This document shows positions 42,084 through 49,959 of a DNA stretch of 64,000 nucleotides, in pieces; position 1 is the stretch's first letter; every line of letters starts with the position of its first letter. Origin of the DNA: Methylobacterium sp. Leaf108 (lineage in GTDB: Bacteria > Pseudomonadota > Alphaproteobacteria > Rhizobiales > Beijerinckiaceae); NCBI RefSeq assembly GCF_001423265.1, contig NZ_LMND01000004.1, positions 21,118 through 85,117 on the forward strand. Direction: 5' to 3'. Position numbers and translations under genes: made by a program. Below the pieces are notes generated by a model. The model did no database searches, was not told where the DNA came from, and was given only the letters and a program-made list of their open reading frames with translations.

Positions 42084-42323
42084 TCAGCCGCGCCGGCTCA
42101 TCCGGCCGCCCATGCCCTCGCAGCAGCAGGCCGCCTTCGTGCCCTTGACCGAGCCGTGCTTCATCCCACCGTGCTTCATGCCCCCGTCTTTCATGGCCAT
42201 ATCGCCCCGGCCGCACATGGCCCCCGCCTTGCCGCCCTTCGCGCCGCAGCAGCTCATGGCGGAGGCGGGCGCGGCGGCCAGCAGGAGGAGGACGGCGGTC
42301 GAGGCGGCGAGCTTGGCGATCAT
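42084..42323 (-). CDS. Small secreted Cys/His/Met-rich protein, likely metal-binding
   Basis: The 79-residue protein has a signal peptide (MIAKLAASTAVLLLLAAAPASA) and a mature part rich in metal-ligand residues. It contains SCCGAKGG near the start, GDMAMKDGGMKHGGMKHG in the middle and AACCCEGMGGRM near the end. The Met/His repeats are typical of periplasmic copper-handling proteins and the Cys clusters of soft-metal binding. No copper-related neighbour is present: a TonB/PepSY operon and a chorismate-lyase-like gene flank it. The metal is not known. The function is inferred from composition. Confidence 0.65.
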   Translation of the reverse strand: MIAKLAASTAVLLLLAAAPASAMSCCGAKGGKAGAMCGRGDMAMKDGGMKHGGMKHGSVKGTKAACCCEGMGGRMSRRG

Positions 42324-42391
42324 GGGGGACGGGTCTCCGTTGCCCCGCCATCCTACCACCGATCGGCGGCCCGATGCAGGGGCGTGCGGCG

Positions 42392-42937
42392 TCATCCCCC
42401 ATCGGCGAGGATCGCCCCGCGATAGGTCTCCACCACCTCGCAGAACGGGACGCCGTCGGCGGTGCTGAGCACGGCATGGATCGCGAAGAGCGCCGTGGCG
42501 GGACTGGGCCGCCCCGCCGTTTGCGTCCACAGCCGCTCCAGCGACAGGTTGCGACGCTGCGGCGCCAGGGCATGGACGGCACGGCCGAAGGGCGTGGCCG
42601 TGGTGTCGAGGACCCGGTTCATGCCCGGCGTGAGGCGTTCGGGCACGTACCAGTTCTGCGCCTCCGACAGGACGTGGGCGCCGCAGGTGAGCCGCACCCG
42701 GCGGTAGCGCACGAGGTCCGGCGAGCCGACGCCGAGGCGCTCGCACTGCTGGGCGGAGGGCGCCCGCGCCGCCGCCGTCACCGGCACCGCGCACAGGCGG
42801 GAACCGCCGGCCGACAGCCCGCGCTCGTGGCACCATTCCTCGAGGACGGCGGTCGCGCTCGGCCCGGCCAGGAGCCGGTCCGTCAGCAGCGTCACGAGCC
42901 CGGCGGTCCCGAGCGGCGCGGCGGACGGATCGGTCAT
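42392..42937 (-). CDS. Chorismate lyase/UbiC-like protein
   Basis: The 181-residue protein resembles the chorismate-lyase-like fold. The region RYRRVRLTCGAHVLSEAQNW, followed by YVPERLTPGMNRVLD and TTATPFGRAV, carries the pattern seen in UbiC-like/DUF98 proteins, and the last part resembles a UTRA-type fold (VPFCEVVETYRGAIL). True UbiC makes 4-hydroxybenzoate for ubiquinone. The usual partner ubiA is not nearby, so a different acid or a ligand-binding role is possible. The start was set at the ATG at 42937; an ATG nine codons upstream (42964) is an alternative because neither has a strong ribosome-binding site. Confidence 0.6.
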   Translation of the reverse strand: MTDPSAAPLGTAGLVTLLTDRLLAGPSATAVLEEWCHERGLSAGGSRLCAVPVTAAARAPSAQQCERLGVGSPDLVRYRRVRLTCGAHVLSEAQNWYVPERLTPGMNRVLDTTATPFGRAVHALAPQRRNLSLERLWTQTAGRPSPATALFAIHAVLSTADGVPFCEVVETYRGAILADGG

Positions 42938-43415
42938 CGACGGACGACGAGGGCGAATGGCCATGGCGTCGCCGGACAGGATCGACCTGTCGACCGCCTC
43001 ATGACCGAGATGACGCGACGTGTGATCAAGAGGCCCCGGGATGTCAGGATGTGGCCGATGCAGCGCGATTCTTGCGGCATCGCGTCTTGCCGATCGACGC
43101 GAGAGCGACCGCTGGCGGGCACCACCGCCGCACCCCGCGGGAGCGAGATCGGTGCCGAGCCGTGGCACTCCATACAACGTGTTGGAGCTCACGAAAACGC
43201 TCCTCGTCACGAGGGCGCTTGAGGCCGGCAAGGATGCTGGAGGGTGACGAGGATCGCCGTCGACACCCGCGTCTCGTCCTCGCGGGGAACCTCGACAGGT
43301 CGGCGCGCCTGTGCTGGAGCGCTCCTTAGCTGCGGTCTCGACATCGTCACACGAGCGTCCGGGCTGCGGATTATGAGCGCAGCGGCGCCTCGTACACCGC
43401 CGGGGAAGAGCTCCT
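42938..43415. other. Intergenic region without recognised gene
   Basis: The 478 bases between the divergent UbiC-like and DUF1045 genes contain their promoters and no convincing gene. Reading frames in this stretch are not supported by codon pattern or similarity. No Pho box was found before DUF1045. Confidence 0.45.
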
Positions 43416-44081
43416 TTGGACCGAACCGTCCGATATGCCCTGTACTTCACCCCCGCACCGGGGACGGCTCTCGCCGCCTTCGGCGACGCGGTCCTCGGCG
43501 CCGTGCCGACGTTGGGGCCGACCACGCTCCGGGCCCTCCTTGCCGCCAGGACCGAGGAGCCGCGCGTCTACGGCTTCCACGCCACGATGAAGGCGCCGTG
43601 GCGCCTCGGCCCGGGCGTGACGGAAGCCGATCTCCTGGCGGCGGCCGAGGCCCTCGCTGCCCATCGACCGCCTCTGCCTGTCGGCTCGCTGCGCGTCGCC
43701 GCGCTCGGACATGTCGCCGCCCTGGTGCCGGAGTCGCCGCCGCCGGCCCTCGGCCTGCTGGCCGCCGAATGCGTGGCCGCCCTCGACCCGCTGCGGGCCC
43801 CCCTCTCGGCAGCCGAGCGCGTCCGGCGCCACCCCGAGCGCCTCGACCCGCGGGGGCGGGCGCTGCTGGAGCGTTGGGGCTACCCGCACGTCTTCGAGGA
43901 GTTTGGGTTTCACATGACGCTGACCGGCCGCCTCGGCCCCGAGGACAGGGCCGTGATCCTGCCGCTGCTGACGGAGGCCGCTGCGGACCTGCCGGACCTG
44001 GTGATCGACGCCCTGAGCGTGGTCGTCCAGGACGGCGCCGATCCATTCCGGCTCTTGCGCCGTATTCCTTTCGCGCCTTGA
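43416..44081 (+). CDS. DUF1045 phosphonate-operon protein, 2H phosphoesterase fold
   Basis: The 221-residue protein carries two HxT motifs, H55-A-T57 in YGFHATMKAP and H166-M-T168 in EFGFHMTLTG. They define the 2H phosphoesterase superfamily, whose members open cyclic phosphates or ligate RNA. The whole sequence fits the DUF1045 family regularly found in phn operons (putative phosphonate metabolism protein). In C-P lyase pathways a cyclic phosphodiesterase (PhnP) must open the 1,2-cyclic phosphate; no PhnP gene is present here, so this protein is a candidate replacement by inference. The TTG start is preceded by GGGGAAGAG. The phnC gene begins 261 bases downstream, beyond a hairpin and a Pho box. 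Confidence 0.85.
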   Translation: MDRTVRYALYFTPAPGTALAAFGDAVLGAVPTLGPTTLRALLAARTEEPRVYGFHATMKAPWRLGPGVTEADLLAAAEALAAHRPPLPVGSLRVAALGHVAALVPESPPPALGLLAAECVAALDPLRAPLSAAERVRRHPERLDPRGRALLERWGYPHVFEEFGFHMTLTGRLGPEDRAVILPLLTEAAADLPDLVIDALSVVVQDGADPFRLLRRIPFAP

Positions 44082-44154
44082 GGCGCATGCGAGGGCCTCG
44101 AACCGCCCCGGCCGCGACACGCAGGTCGGCGCCCGCTCGCGGCTGAGCGAGACG

Positions 44155-44188
44155 GTCCTCGACGACGGTTCCCGATATCGTCGAGGAC
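44155..44188 (+). terminator. Hairpin between DUF1045 and phnC
   Basis: GTCCTCGACGA (44155-44165) and TCGTCGAGGAC (44178-44188) form an 11-bp perfect stem with a 12-base loop. It has no T-run. It may terminate or attenuate transcription from DUF1045, so that phnC depends on its own Pho-regulated promoter. Confidence 0.5.
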
Positions 44189-44279
44189 GGGTCAGACGAA
44201 CCACGCGACGATCGGCAAGGTCTGCCCGATCGCCTCGAACCGCAAGCACAAGAGTACCGGCTCATCATTAGCCGGACAA

Positions 44280-44297
44280 CTGTCATTCCTCTGTCGT
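44280..44297 (+). promoter_or_regulatory. Pho box (PhoB-binding site) upstream of phnC
   Basis: CTGTCAT at 44280-44286 and CTGTCGT at 44291-44297 are direct repeats of the PhoB half-site CTGTCAT, separated by the canonical four bases. They lie 45 bases before the phnC ATG. Activation of phosphonate uptake under phosphate starvation by PhoB follows from known Pho regulons. Confidence 0.8.
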
Positions 44298-44342
44298 GCG
44301 GGGCGGGTTTACCGTGGTTCATCGCTCCTGCCGGACAGTCTC

Positions 44343-45140
44343 ATGCTGGTTCTCGAAGATCTGATCCGTCGTTACGGCGATCGCCGTGCGGTGGACCGCG
44401 TCTCCCTCGCCATCCCGCGCGGCCGCTTCGTCGGTGTCATCGGGCGCTCGGGCGCGGGCAAGTCGACCCTGCTGCGGATGATCAACCGCCTCGTCGAACC
44501 GACCGGCGGGCGCATCCTGTTCGACGGCCTCGACGTCACGGCCCTGCGCGGCCGCGACCTGCGGCGCTGGCGGGCCCGCAGCGCCATGATCTTCCAGCAG
44601 TTCCACCTGGTCGGCCGCCTCGACGTCCTGAGCAACGTGCTGATGGGGCGCCTCTGGGAGGTGCCCAGGCACCGCTCGCTCCTCAAGCTCTGGTCGGAGC
44701 GTGAGCGCGCCCTGGCGCTCGCCGCCCTCGACGACTTCGGCATGGGCGATTTTGCCGGCCACCGGGCCGACCAGCTCTCCGGCGGCCAGCAGCAGCGCGT
44801 CGCCATCGCGCGGGCGATGATGCAGGCCCCCGATCTCATCCTGGCCGACGAGCCCGTGGCCTCCCTCGATCCGCGCAACACCCGGATCGTCATGGACGCG
44901 CTGGCCGAGGCCAACCGCCGCCACGGCATCACCGTGCTGTGCAACCTGCATTCCCTGGATCTGGCCCGCAGCTACTGCGACCGCCTGGTCGGCCTCGCCG
45001 ACGGGCGCCTCGTGTTCGACGGCGCGCCGGCCGACCTCACCGAGGACGTCGCCCGCCAGCTCTACGGGCTCGAGGCCGGCGAGGTGCTCGACGCGCCCGC
45101 GCCCGTCCTCAAGGCCTACCCCACCGCCCTCGTCGCCTGA
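44343..45140 (+). CDS. phnC: Phosphonate ABC transporter ATP-binding protein PhnC
   Basis: The 265-residue ATPase has a Walker A motif GRSGAGKS with the lysine at residue 40, the signature [16 protein letters not shown], and the Walker B segment [11 protein letters not shown]. The rest matches PhnC, including [17 protein letters not shown]. It powers import of phosphonates and possibly phosphite or phosphate esters with PhnD and PhnE. It lies 45 bases downstream of a Pho box. The gap to phnD is 29 bases, so phnC, phnD and the two phnE genes form one operon. Confidence 0.97.
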   Translation: MLVLEDLIRRYGDRRAVDRVSLAIPRGRFVGVIGRSGAGKSTLLRMINRLVEPTGGRILFDGLDVTALRGRDLRRWRARSAMIFQQFHLVGRLDVLSNVLMGRLWEVPRHRSLLKLWSERERALALAALDDFGMGDFAGHRADQLSGGQQQRVAIARAMMQAPDLILADEPVASLDPRNTRIVMDALAEANRRHGITVLCNLHSLDLARSYCDRLVGLADGRLVFDGAPADLTEDVARQLYGLEAGEVLDAPAPVLKAYPTALVA

Positions 45141-45169
45141 TCCGTCCCGGACGCCTTCGGAAGAATCCC

Positions 45170-46096
45170 ATGCTGAACCGTCGCACCCTCGCCGGCGCCC
45201 TCGCGCTCGCCCTCCTCGCCCTGCCCGCCGCCGCGCAGGATTGGAAGGCGGCCTATCCGGAGCTGACCCTGGCGGTGATCCCGGCCGAGAACGCCTCCGG
45301 CACGAGCGACCGCTACGCGCCGCTGACCGGCTACCTGACCAAGAGCCTCGGCGTGCCGGTCAAGCTGCGCATCGCCAACGACTACGCCGCCGTGATCGAG
45401 AGCCAGCGCGCGGGCAACGCCCAGCTCGCCTTCTACGGCCCCGCCTCCTTCGCCCGCGCGGTGATGACCGGCGTGAAGGTCGAGCCCATCGTCAACCAGA
45501 CGCACGACACCGGCGCCTCGGGCTACTACTCGGTGATCTACGTGCGCGCCGACAGCCCGTACAAGACGATCGCCGACCTGAAGGGCAAGAACCTCGCCCT
45601 GGTCGATCCCAACTCCACCTCCGGCAACCAGGCGCCGCGGTTCTTCCTGCACAAGGCCGGCTACCCGGTGGACGCGTTCTTCGGCAAGACCGTCTATGCC
45701 GGCAGCCACGAGAACGCCGTCCTCGCCCTCGTCCAGGGGACGGTGGACGCCGCCGCCAACCTCTACAACACCGACACCGACACCATGGTCACCCGCATGG
45801 CCGCCAAGGGCATGCTCAAGAAGCCCGACGGCTCAGCCATGACGCAGGCCGATTTCCGCGTGGTCTTCAAGTCCGACTTCCTGCCCGAGGGCCCCTTCGC
45901 CATGCTGGCGAGCCTACCCGACGACCTCAAGGCGAAGGTCCGCCAGGCCCTGGTGGACCTGCCGAAGGCCGACAAGGCGGCCTTCGACCGGCTCTCGGAC
46001 GGCAAGGACCTCGGCCTCGCCCCCGTGACCCTGAAGGACTACCAGCCGGTCATCGAGATGCTGAAGTTCAACGACGAGCAGCGTCGCAAGTCCTGA
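45170..46096 (+). CDS. phnD: Phosphonate-binding periplasmic protein PhnD
   Basis: The 308-residue protein has a signal peptide ending LPAAAQ and the PhnD fold. Key regions are AVIPAENASGTSDRYAPL near the start, RAGNAQLAFYGPASFARAVM, and the phosphonate-binding segment DPNSTSGNQAPRFFL. The final residues (KFNDEQRRKS) lie just before the stop, which overlaps the ATG of phnE (TGATG). It binds phosphonates in the periplasm and delivers them to the membrane subunits. Confidence 0.96.
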   Translation: MLNRRTLAGALALALLALPAAAQDWKAAYPELTLAVIPAENASGTSDRYAPLTGYLTKSLGVPVKLRIANDYAAVIESQRAGNAQLAFYGPASFARAVMTGVKVEPIVNQTHDTGASGYYSVIYVRADSPYKTIADLKGKNLALVDPNSTSGNQAPRFFLHKAGYPVDAFFGKTVYAGSHENAVLALVQGTVDAAANLYNTDTDTMVTRMAAKGMLKKPDGSAMTQADFRVVFKSDFLPEGPFAMLASLPDDLKAKVRQALVDLPKADKAAFDRLSDGKDLGLAPVTLKDYQPVIEMLKFNDEQRRKS

Positions 46097-47028
46097 TGCG
46101 GGTTGCAGGCCCCGATCCGGGCCGCACGGGTCCGTGCCGGCCGATCCCCGTGCTTGAGACCGTCAGCCCCCTGCCCCCCGACCGCGCCGCCGCCCTGGCG
46201 CAGGCCTATGACGGCGCCGTCGCGGCGAGCCGGCGTCGGGTCTGGATCGGCCTCGCGGTGCTCGTCGTCCTCACGGGGCTCGCCGCGCAGGCCGCCGAGG
46301 TGCGCCCCGGGGTGCTGGCTGCGAACATCGGGAAGTTCACCGACTACATCGCCCAGATCCTGCCGGCCCTGACCCTCGGGAACCTCGGGGGCGACCTCGC
46401 CGAATGGTACTGGGGCTGGCCGAAATGGCTCGCGCTCCTCGGCGAGACCCTCCTGATGGCCTATCTCGGCACCCTGCTCGGGGCCATCGGCGGTTTTCTC
46501 CTGTGCTTTGCCGCCGCCGGCAACGTGGCGCGCAGCCGGACCGGATGCTTCCTCGTCCGGCGCATCCTCGAATTCTGCCGGACGGTGCCGGAGATCGTGT
46601 TCGCGCTGATCTTCGTCATCGCCTTCGGCCTCGGGCCGATGGTGGGCGTGCTGGCCCTGGCGATCCACACCACGGGGGCGCTGGGCAAGCTGTTCGCCGA
46701 GGTGGTCGAGAACATCGACCTGAAGCCGGTGGAGAGCCTCACCGCCGCGGGTGCCGGCCGCATCGAGACCCTGCGCTTCGCCGTGCTGCCGCAGGTGCTC
46801 TCGAACTTCGTCTCCTACGGGCTGCTGCGCTTCGAGATCAACGTGCGGGGCGCGGGCGTGATGGGGTTCGTGGGCGCCGGCGGCATCGGGCAGGAACTCC
46901 TCGTGGCGATCCGCAACTTCTACTACGCGGACGTCAGCGCGATCCTGGTCCTGATCATCCTCACCGTGATGGCGATCGACCTCGGGACCGAGCGCCTGCG
47001 CCATCACCTCCTCGGAGGCCTGCGATGA
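46096..47028 (+). CDS. phnE: Phosphonate ABC transporter permease PhnE (first copy)
   Basis: The 310-residue membrane protein has about six helices and the ABC permease (EAA-type) loop region in its C-terminal half (LTAAGAGRIETLRFAVLPQV). Typical PhnE segments are FCRTVPEIVFALIFVIAFG and GVMGFVGAGGIGQELLVAI. A 60-residue N-terminal segment before the first helix is longer than in some homologues. The ATG overlaps the stop of phnD. A second permease gene follows with a four-base overlap (ATGA), so the transporter is probably a heterodimer. Confidence 0.95.
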   Translation: MRVAGPDPGRTGPCRPIPVLETVSPLPPDRAAALAQAYDGAVAASRRRVWIGLAVLVVLTGLAAQAAEVRPGVLAANIGKFTDYIAQILPALTLGNLGGDLAEWYWGWPKWLALLGETLLMAYLGTLLGAIGGFLLCFAAAGNVARSRTGCFLVRRILEFCRTVPEIVFALIFVIAFGLGPMVGVLALAIHTTGALGKLFAEVVENIDLKPVESLTAAGAGRIETLRFAVLPQVLSNFVSYGLLRFEINVRGAGVMGFVGAGGIGQELLVAIRNFYYADVSAILVLIILTVMAIDLGTERLRHHLLGGLR

Positions 47029-47873
47029 CGCCCCGCGACCCGAACCCGGCCGAGATCGCGGCGTTGCGCCAGCGCTATCCCGAGACCTTCCGGCCGGCCC
47101 GGGGGCCCCGGCTCCTGGCCTGCCTCGCGGTCGCCGGGCTTATCGCCGTCGCGGGCTACGCGATGGTGCGGCTCGACTTCTCCGCCGTGCGCCTCCTCGC
47201 CGGCCTCGGGCGGCTCGGCGAATTCAGCCTGATGATGCTGCCGCCCGATCCGGCCGGACAGGCCTGGACCTTCCTGCGGGCGCTGGCCGAGACCCTCGGC
47301 ATCGCCTTCATCGGCACGCTGACGGCGGCGCTGCTCGCCTTTCCGGTGGCGTTCCTCGCCGCCCGCAACGTCGTGCCGAACCCCTTCGTGCACTTCACGA
47401 TCCGGCGCGGCCTCGACGTGATGCGCTCCGTCGACGTGCTGATCTGGGCTTTGATCTGGATCAACGTCGTCGGGCTCGGGCCCTTCGCGGGCGCGCTTGC
47501 CATCGCCTGCGCGGATTTCGGGGCGCTGGGCAAGCTGTTCTCGGAGGCCGTCGAGACCGTCGACGCCAAGGCCGGCGAGGGCGTCTGCGCATCGGGCGGC
47601 GCCGAACTGCACCGCATCCGCTTCGGCCTCATCCCGGCGGTGCTGCCGGTGCTCGGCAGCCAGGTGCTGTACTTCTTCGAGTCGAACACCCGCTCGGCCA
47701 CCATCATCGGCATCGTCGGCGCGGGGGGAATCGGCCAGTACCTCACCGAGTTGATCCGCGTCCTCGAACTGCGCCAGGTCGCCTTCCTGATCCTGATGAT
47801 CCTCGTCACCGTCGCGGCCATCGACGCCGTCTCCGGGCGCCTGCGCCGGGCGCTGATCGGAACGGCACGCTAG
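47025..47873 (+). CDS. phnE2: Phosphonate ABC transporter permease PhnE (second copy)
   Basis: The 282-residue membrane protein is a paralogue of the preceding permease, with the same layout: RSVDVLIWALIWINVVGLGP, the loop region GGAELHRIRFGLIPAVLPV, and ATIIGIVGAGGIGQYLTEL. Two PhnE-type genes in tandem are found in many alphaproteobacteria. The ATG overlaps the stop of the first copy. After it come tandem repeats and the convergent phnF gene. Confidence 0.95.
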   Translation: MTPRDPNPAEIAALRQRYPETFRPARGPRLLACLAVAGLIAVAGYAMVRLDFSAVRLLAGLGRLGEFSLMMLPPDPAGQAWTFLRALAETLGIAFIGTLTAALLAFPVAFLAARNVVPNPFVHFTIRRGLDVMRSVDVLIWALIWINVVGLGPFAGALAIACADFGALGKLFSEAVETVDAKAGEGVCASGGAELHRIRFGLIPAVLPVLGSQVLYFFESNTRSATIIGIVGAGGIGQYLTELIRVLELRQVAFLILMILVTVAAIDAVSGRLRRALIGTAR

Positions 47874-47908
47874 GCGGGCTTCGCGAAAGCGGTCGCCGGT
47901 TCTGCGCC

Positions 47909-47970
47909 GAAGACCTGCGACGGAGGACCTGCGACGGGGAAGACCTGCGACGGGGAAGACCTGCGACGGA
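47909..47970. repeat. Intergenic tandem repeat (four units of about 15-17 bp)
   Basis: The unit GAAGACCTGCGACGG or GGAAGACCTGCGACGG is present four times (one copy reads GAGGACC). It lies in the 121-base gap between the convergent phnE2 and phnF genes and is likely to vary in copy number between strains. Confidence 0.88.
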
Positions 47971-47994
47971 CCAGGGACCCGGGCAGGTTCGCGC

Positions 47995-48741
47995 CTACTC
48001 CACCACCAGCTCGACCCGGTCGGCGGCGAACAGGCTGCGGGTGGCCTGGATGCGCCGGCCCTCCCCGTCCACGTTCACGCTGGTCAGCGCGATCACGGTG
48101 CGGCCGGGGGCGATGTCGAGGCGCCCGGCCTCCGCCGCCGTGGCGGGGCGCGCGCCGATCCGCGTCGAGAGCCGGGTGTAGTCGGCCACGCCGAACCGCG
48201 CATAGGCGCGGGTGATCGAGCCGCAGTCGGCGTAGGCGGCGTCGAAGCCGGAAAAGCGCGGCAGCGGCAGGCAGGTCCGCGCCGTCGAGATCGGGGCGCC
48301 GTCGGCCAGGTGGCGCGTCAGGAGTTCGAGGATGGGGGCGCCGGGGGCGAGCCCGATGGCCTCCGCCCACTCCGCATCCGCCGGCACGGCGGCGGCCGAG
48401 ACGAGGTCGCCCCAAGCCTCGCGGCCGGCCCGCGAGACGATCTCGGAGAACCGGGTCCGGGGGCCGATCGGGTAGGTGAGCGGCCCCTGCTCCACGAAGG
48501 TGCCCTTGCCCTGGGACGTCCGCACCAGCCCGCCCTCGGCGAGCACGCCGAGCGCCCGGCGCACGGTGTGGCGGTTCACGCCGAAACGCGCGGCCAGCGC
48601 CGACTCGGCGGGAAGCTGCGCCCCGGCGGCGAATTCGCCGCTGTGGATGGCATGGCCCAGCGCATCCGCGATCTGGCGCCAGGCGGCGAGGCCGCCCCCG
48701 CGCTGGAGGGCCGTCACGCCCGTGTCGCTCGCATCCTGCAT
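47995..48741 (-). CDS. phnF: GntR/HutC-family repressor PhnF
   Basis: The 248-residue protein has an N-terminal GntR winged-helix domain (about residues 15-85) containing LPAESALAARFGVNRHTVRR, and a C-terminal UTRA ligand-binding domain (about 100-245). PhnF proteins repress C-P lyase operons and respond to phosphonates or phosphate-related ligands. The gene is divergent from phnG, and a 24-bp palindrome lies between the two starts, the likely operator for both directions. The ATG is at 48741. Confidence 0.95.
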   Translation of the reverse strand: MQDASDTGVTALQRGGGLAAWRQIADALGHAIHSGEFAAGAQLPAESALAARFGVNRHTVRRALGVLAEGGLVRTSQGKGTFVEQGPLTYPIGPRTRFSEIVSRAGREAWGDLVSAAAVPADAEWAEAIGLAPGAPILELLTRHLADGAPISTARTCLPLPRFSGFDAAYADCGSITRAYARFGVADYTRLSTRIGARPATAAEAGRLDIAPGRTVIALTSVNVDGEGRRIQATRSLFAADRVELVVE

Positions 48742-48775
48742 GACGTGATCGAAAATCCGTTGTGCTTATCGATCC

Positions 48776-48799
48776 ACATGTCTATACATATAGACATGT
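48776..48799. promoter_or_regulatory. PhnF operator palindrome between phnF and phnG
   Basis: ACATGTCTATA is followed by CA and then by TATAGACATGT, giving a perfect 11-bp inverted repeat with a two-base centre. It lies 35 bases upstream of phnF and 17 bases upstream of the phnG ATG, and it overlaps a likely promoter -10 region. A GntR-type repressor encoded next to it is the obvious partner. Confidence 0.85.
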
Positions 48800-48815
48800 T
48801 GGAAGAGAGGCCCCG

Positions 48816-49295
48816 ATGCCGAGCGCCAGCCAAACACCACCTGATCCCGGGATGCCAGACCTCGCGATGCGCCGGCGCGCGATGGCGCGGGCGGGCACCG
48901 CGACGGAAGGCGAGTTGCGCGAGGCCCTGGCGCAGGCCGGCCTCACGCCGGAGGCGGAGGATCTGCGGGCGCCGGAGACCGGCCTCGTCATGGTGCGCGG
49001 GCGCATCGGCGGCGACGGCCGGCCCTTCAATGCCGGCGAGGCCACGGTGACCCGGGCGGCGGTGCGCCTGCCCGGCGGCGAGACGGGGTTCGCTTACCAG
49101 CTCGGACGCGACCGGACGCGGGCCCGCCTCGCCGCCATCCTCGACGCGCACTGGCAGCGCCCGGAGGCGAGGCCCGCCCTCGAGGCGGCCCTGGCGGCCA
49201 TCGCCGAGCGCCGGGCCGAGGCGGCGGCTTTGGCCGCCCGCAAGGTCGCGGCGACGCGGGTGAACTTCTTCACCCTGGCGCGGGGAGAGGATTGA
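48816..49295 (+). CDS. phnG: C-P lyase system protein PhnG
   Basis: The 159-residue protein matches PhnG, a subunit of the C-P lyase core complex with PhnH, PhnI and PhnJ. It contains RRRAMARAGTATEGELREAL and a C-terminal ATRVNFFTLARGED motif. The ATG at 48816 was chosen because GGAAGAGAGG lies seven bases upstream and because a start further left would enter the operator palindrome. The stop overlaps the ATG of phnH (TGATG). In the PhnG2H2I2J2 core it helps transfer the phosphonate to ATP to form ribose triphosphonate. Confidence 0.93.
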   Translation: MPSASQTPPDPGMPDLAMRRRAMARAGTATEGELREALAQAGLTPEAEDLRAPETGLVMVRGRIGGDGRPFNAGEATVTRAAVRLPGGETGFAYQLGRDRTRARLAAILDAHWQRPEARPALEAALAAIAERRAEAAALAARKVAATRVNFFTLARGED

Positions 49296-49957
49296 TGGCC
49301 CAGCCTCACGTCCAAGCTCTCGCGCAACCTCTCGCCCACGGCCAACCTCTCGCCCACGGCCAACCTCTCGCCCATGGCTTCGCCGACCCCGTCCACGAGG
49401 GGCAGGCGGTGTTTCGCGCCGCGATGGAGGCCCTGAGCCGGCCCGGCCGCCTGCTCCCCCTCGTCACGACCCTGATGCCCCCTGCCCCGCTCACGCCCGA
49501 GCTCGCCGCTCTGGCGCTGGCGCTGGCCGATGCCGACACGCCGGTCTGGCTCGACGCTCCCTTGCGGACCGATCCGGCGGTCGCGGGCTTCCTGCGCTTC
49601 CACACCGGGGCGCCGATCGTCGCGGAGCCGGCCCAGGCGGCCTTCGCGCTGATCGCCGATCCCGGCCGCTGCCCGGCCTTCACCGCGTTCGCCCAAGGCT
49701 CCCTCGCCTATCCGGACGCCTCCGCCACCCTGGTCCTGGCCGTCGCGGCCCTGTCGGACGAGACGGGCCTCGCCTTCGAAGGGCCGGGCATCCGGGGCAC
49801 GGCCCGGCTCGACGCGGCCCCCCTGCCCGCGGACTGGCCCTCGCGGCTGGCTCACAACCATGCCGGCTTCCCGCAAGGGCTCGACCTCCTGTTCGTCGCG
49901 GCCGGACGGCTGGCCGCGCTGCCCCGCTCCGCCCGTCCGCTCGCCCCGGAGGCCTGA
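49295..49957 (+). CDS. phnH: C-P lyase core protein PhnH
   Basis: The 220-residue protein has the PhnH region FADPVHEGQAVFRAAMEALS and the segment LDAPLRTDPAVAGFLRFHTG. PhnH is a core-complex subunit with a PLP-transferase-like fold but no PLP. The first 25 residues contain an 18-base tandem repeat (49325-49378, units encoding QPLAHG), absent from typical PhnH, which may be disordered. The ATG at 49295 overlaps the phnG stop. phnI follows after two bases. Confidence 0.93.
   Translation: MAQPHVQALAQPLAHGQPLAHGQPLAHGFADPVHEGQAVFRAAMEALSRPGRLLPLVTTLMPPAPLTPELAALALALADADTPVWLDAPLRTDPAVAGFLRFHTGAPIVAEPAQAAFALIADPGRCPAFTAFAQGSLAYPDASATLVLAVAALSDETGLAFEGPGIRGTARLDAAPLPADWPSRLAHNHAGFPQGLDLLFVAAGRLAALPRSARPLAPEA
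49325..49378 (+). repeat. 18-bp tandem repeat at the start of phnH
   Basis: CAACCTCTCGCCCACGGC occurs three times in a row (the last copy ends CCATGGC). Each copy encodes Gln-Pro-Leu-Ala-His-Gly, so any change in copy number keeps the reading frame. Confidence 0.95.
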
Positions 49958-49959
49958 CC

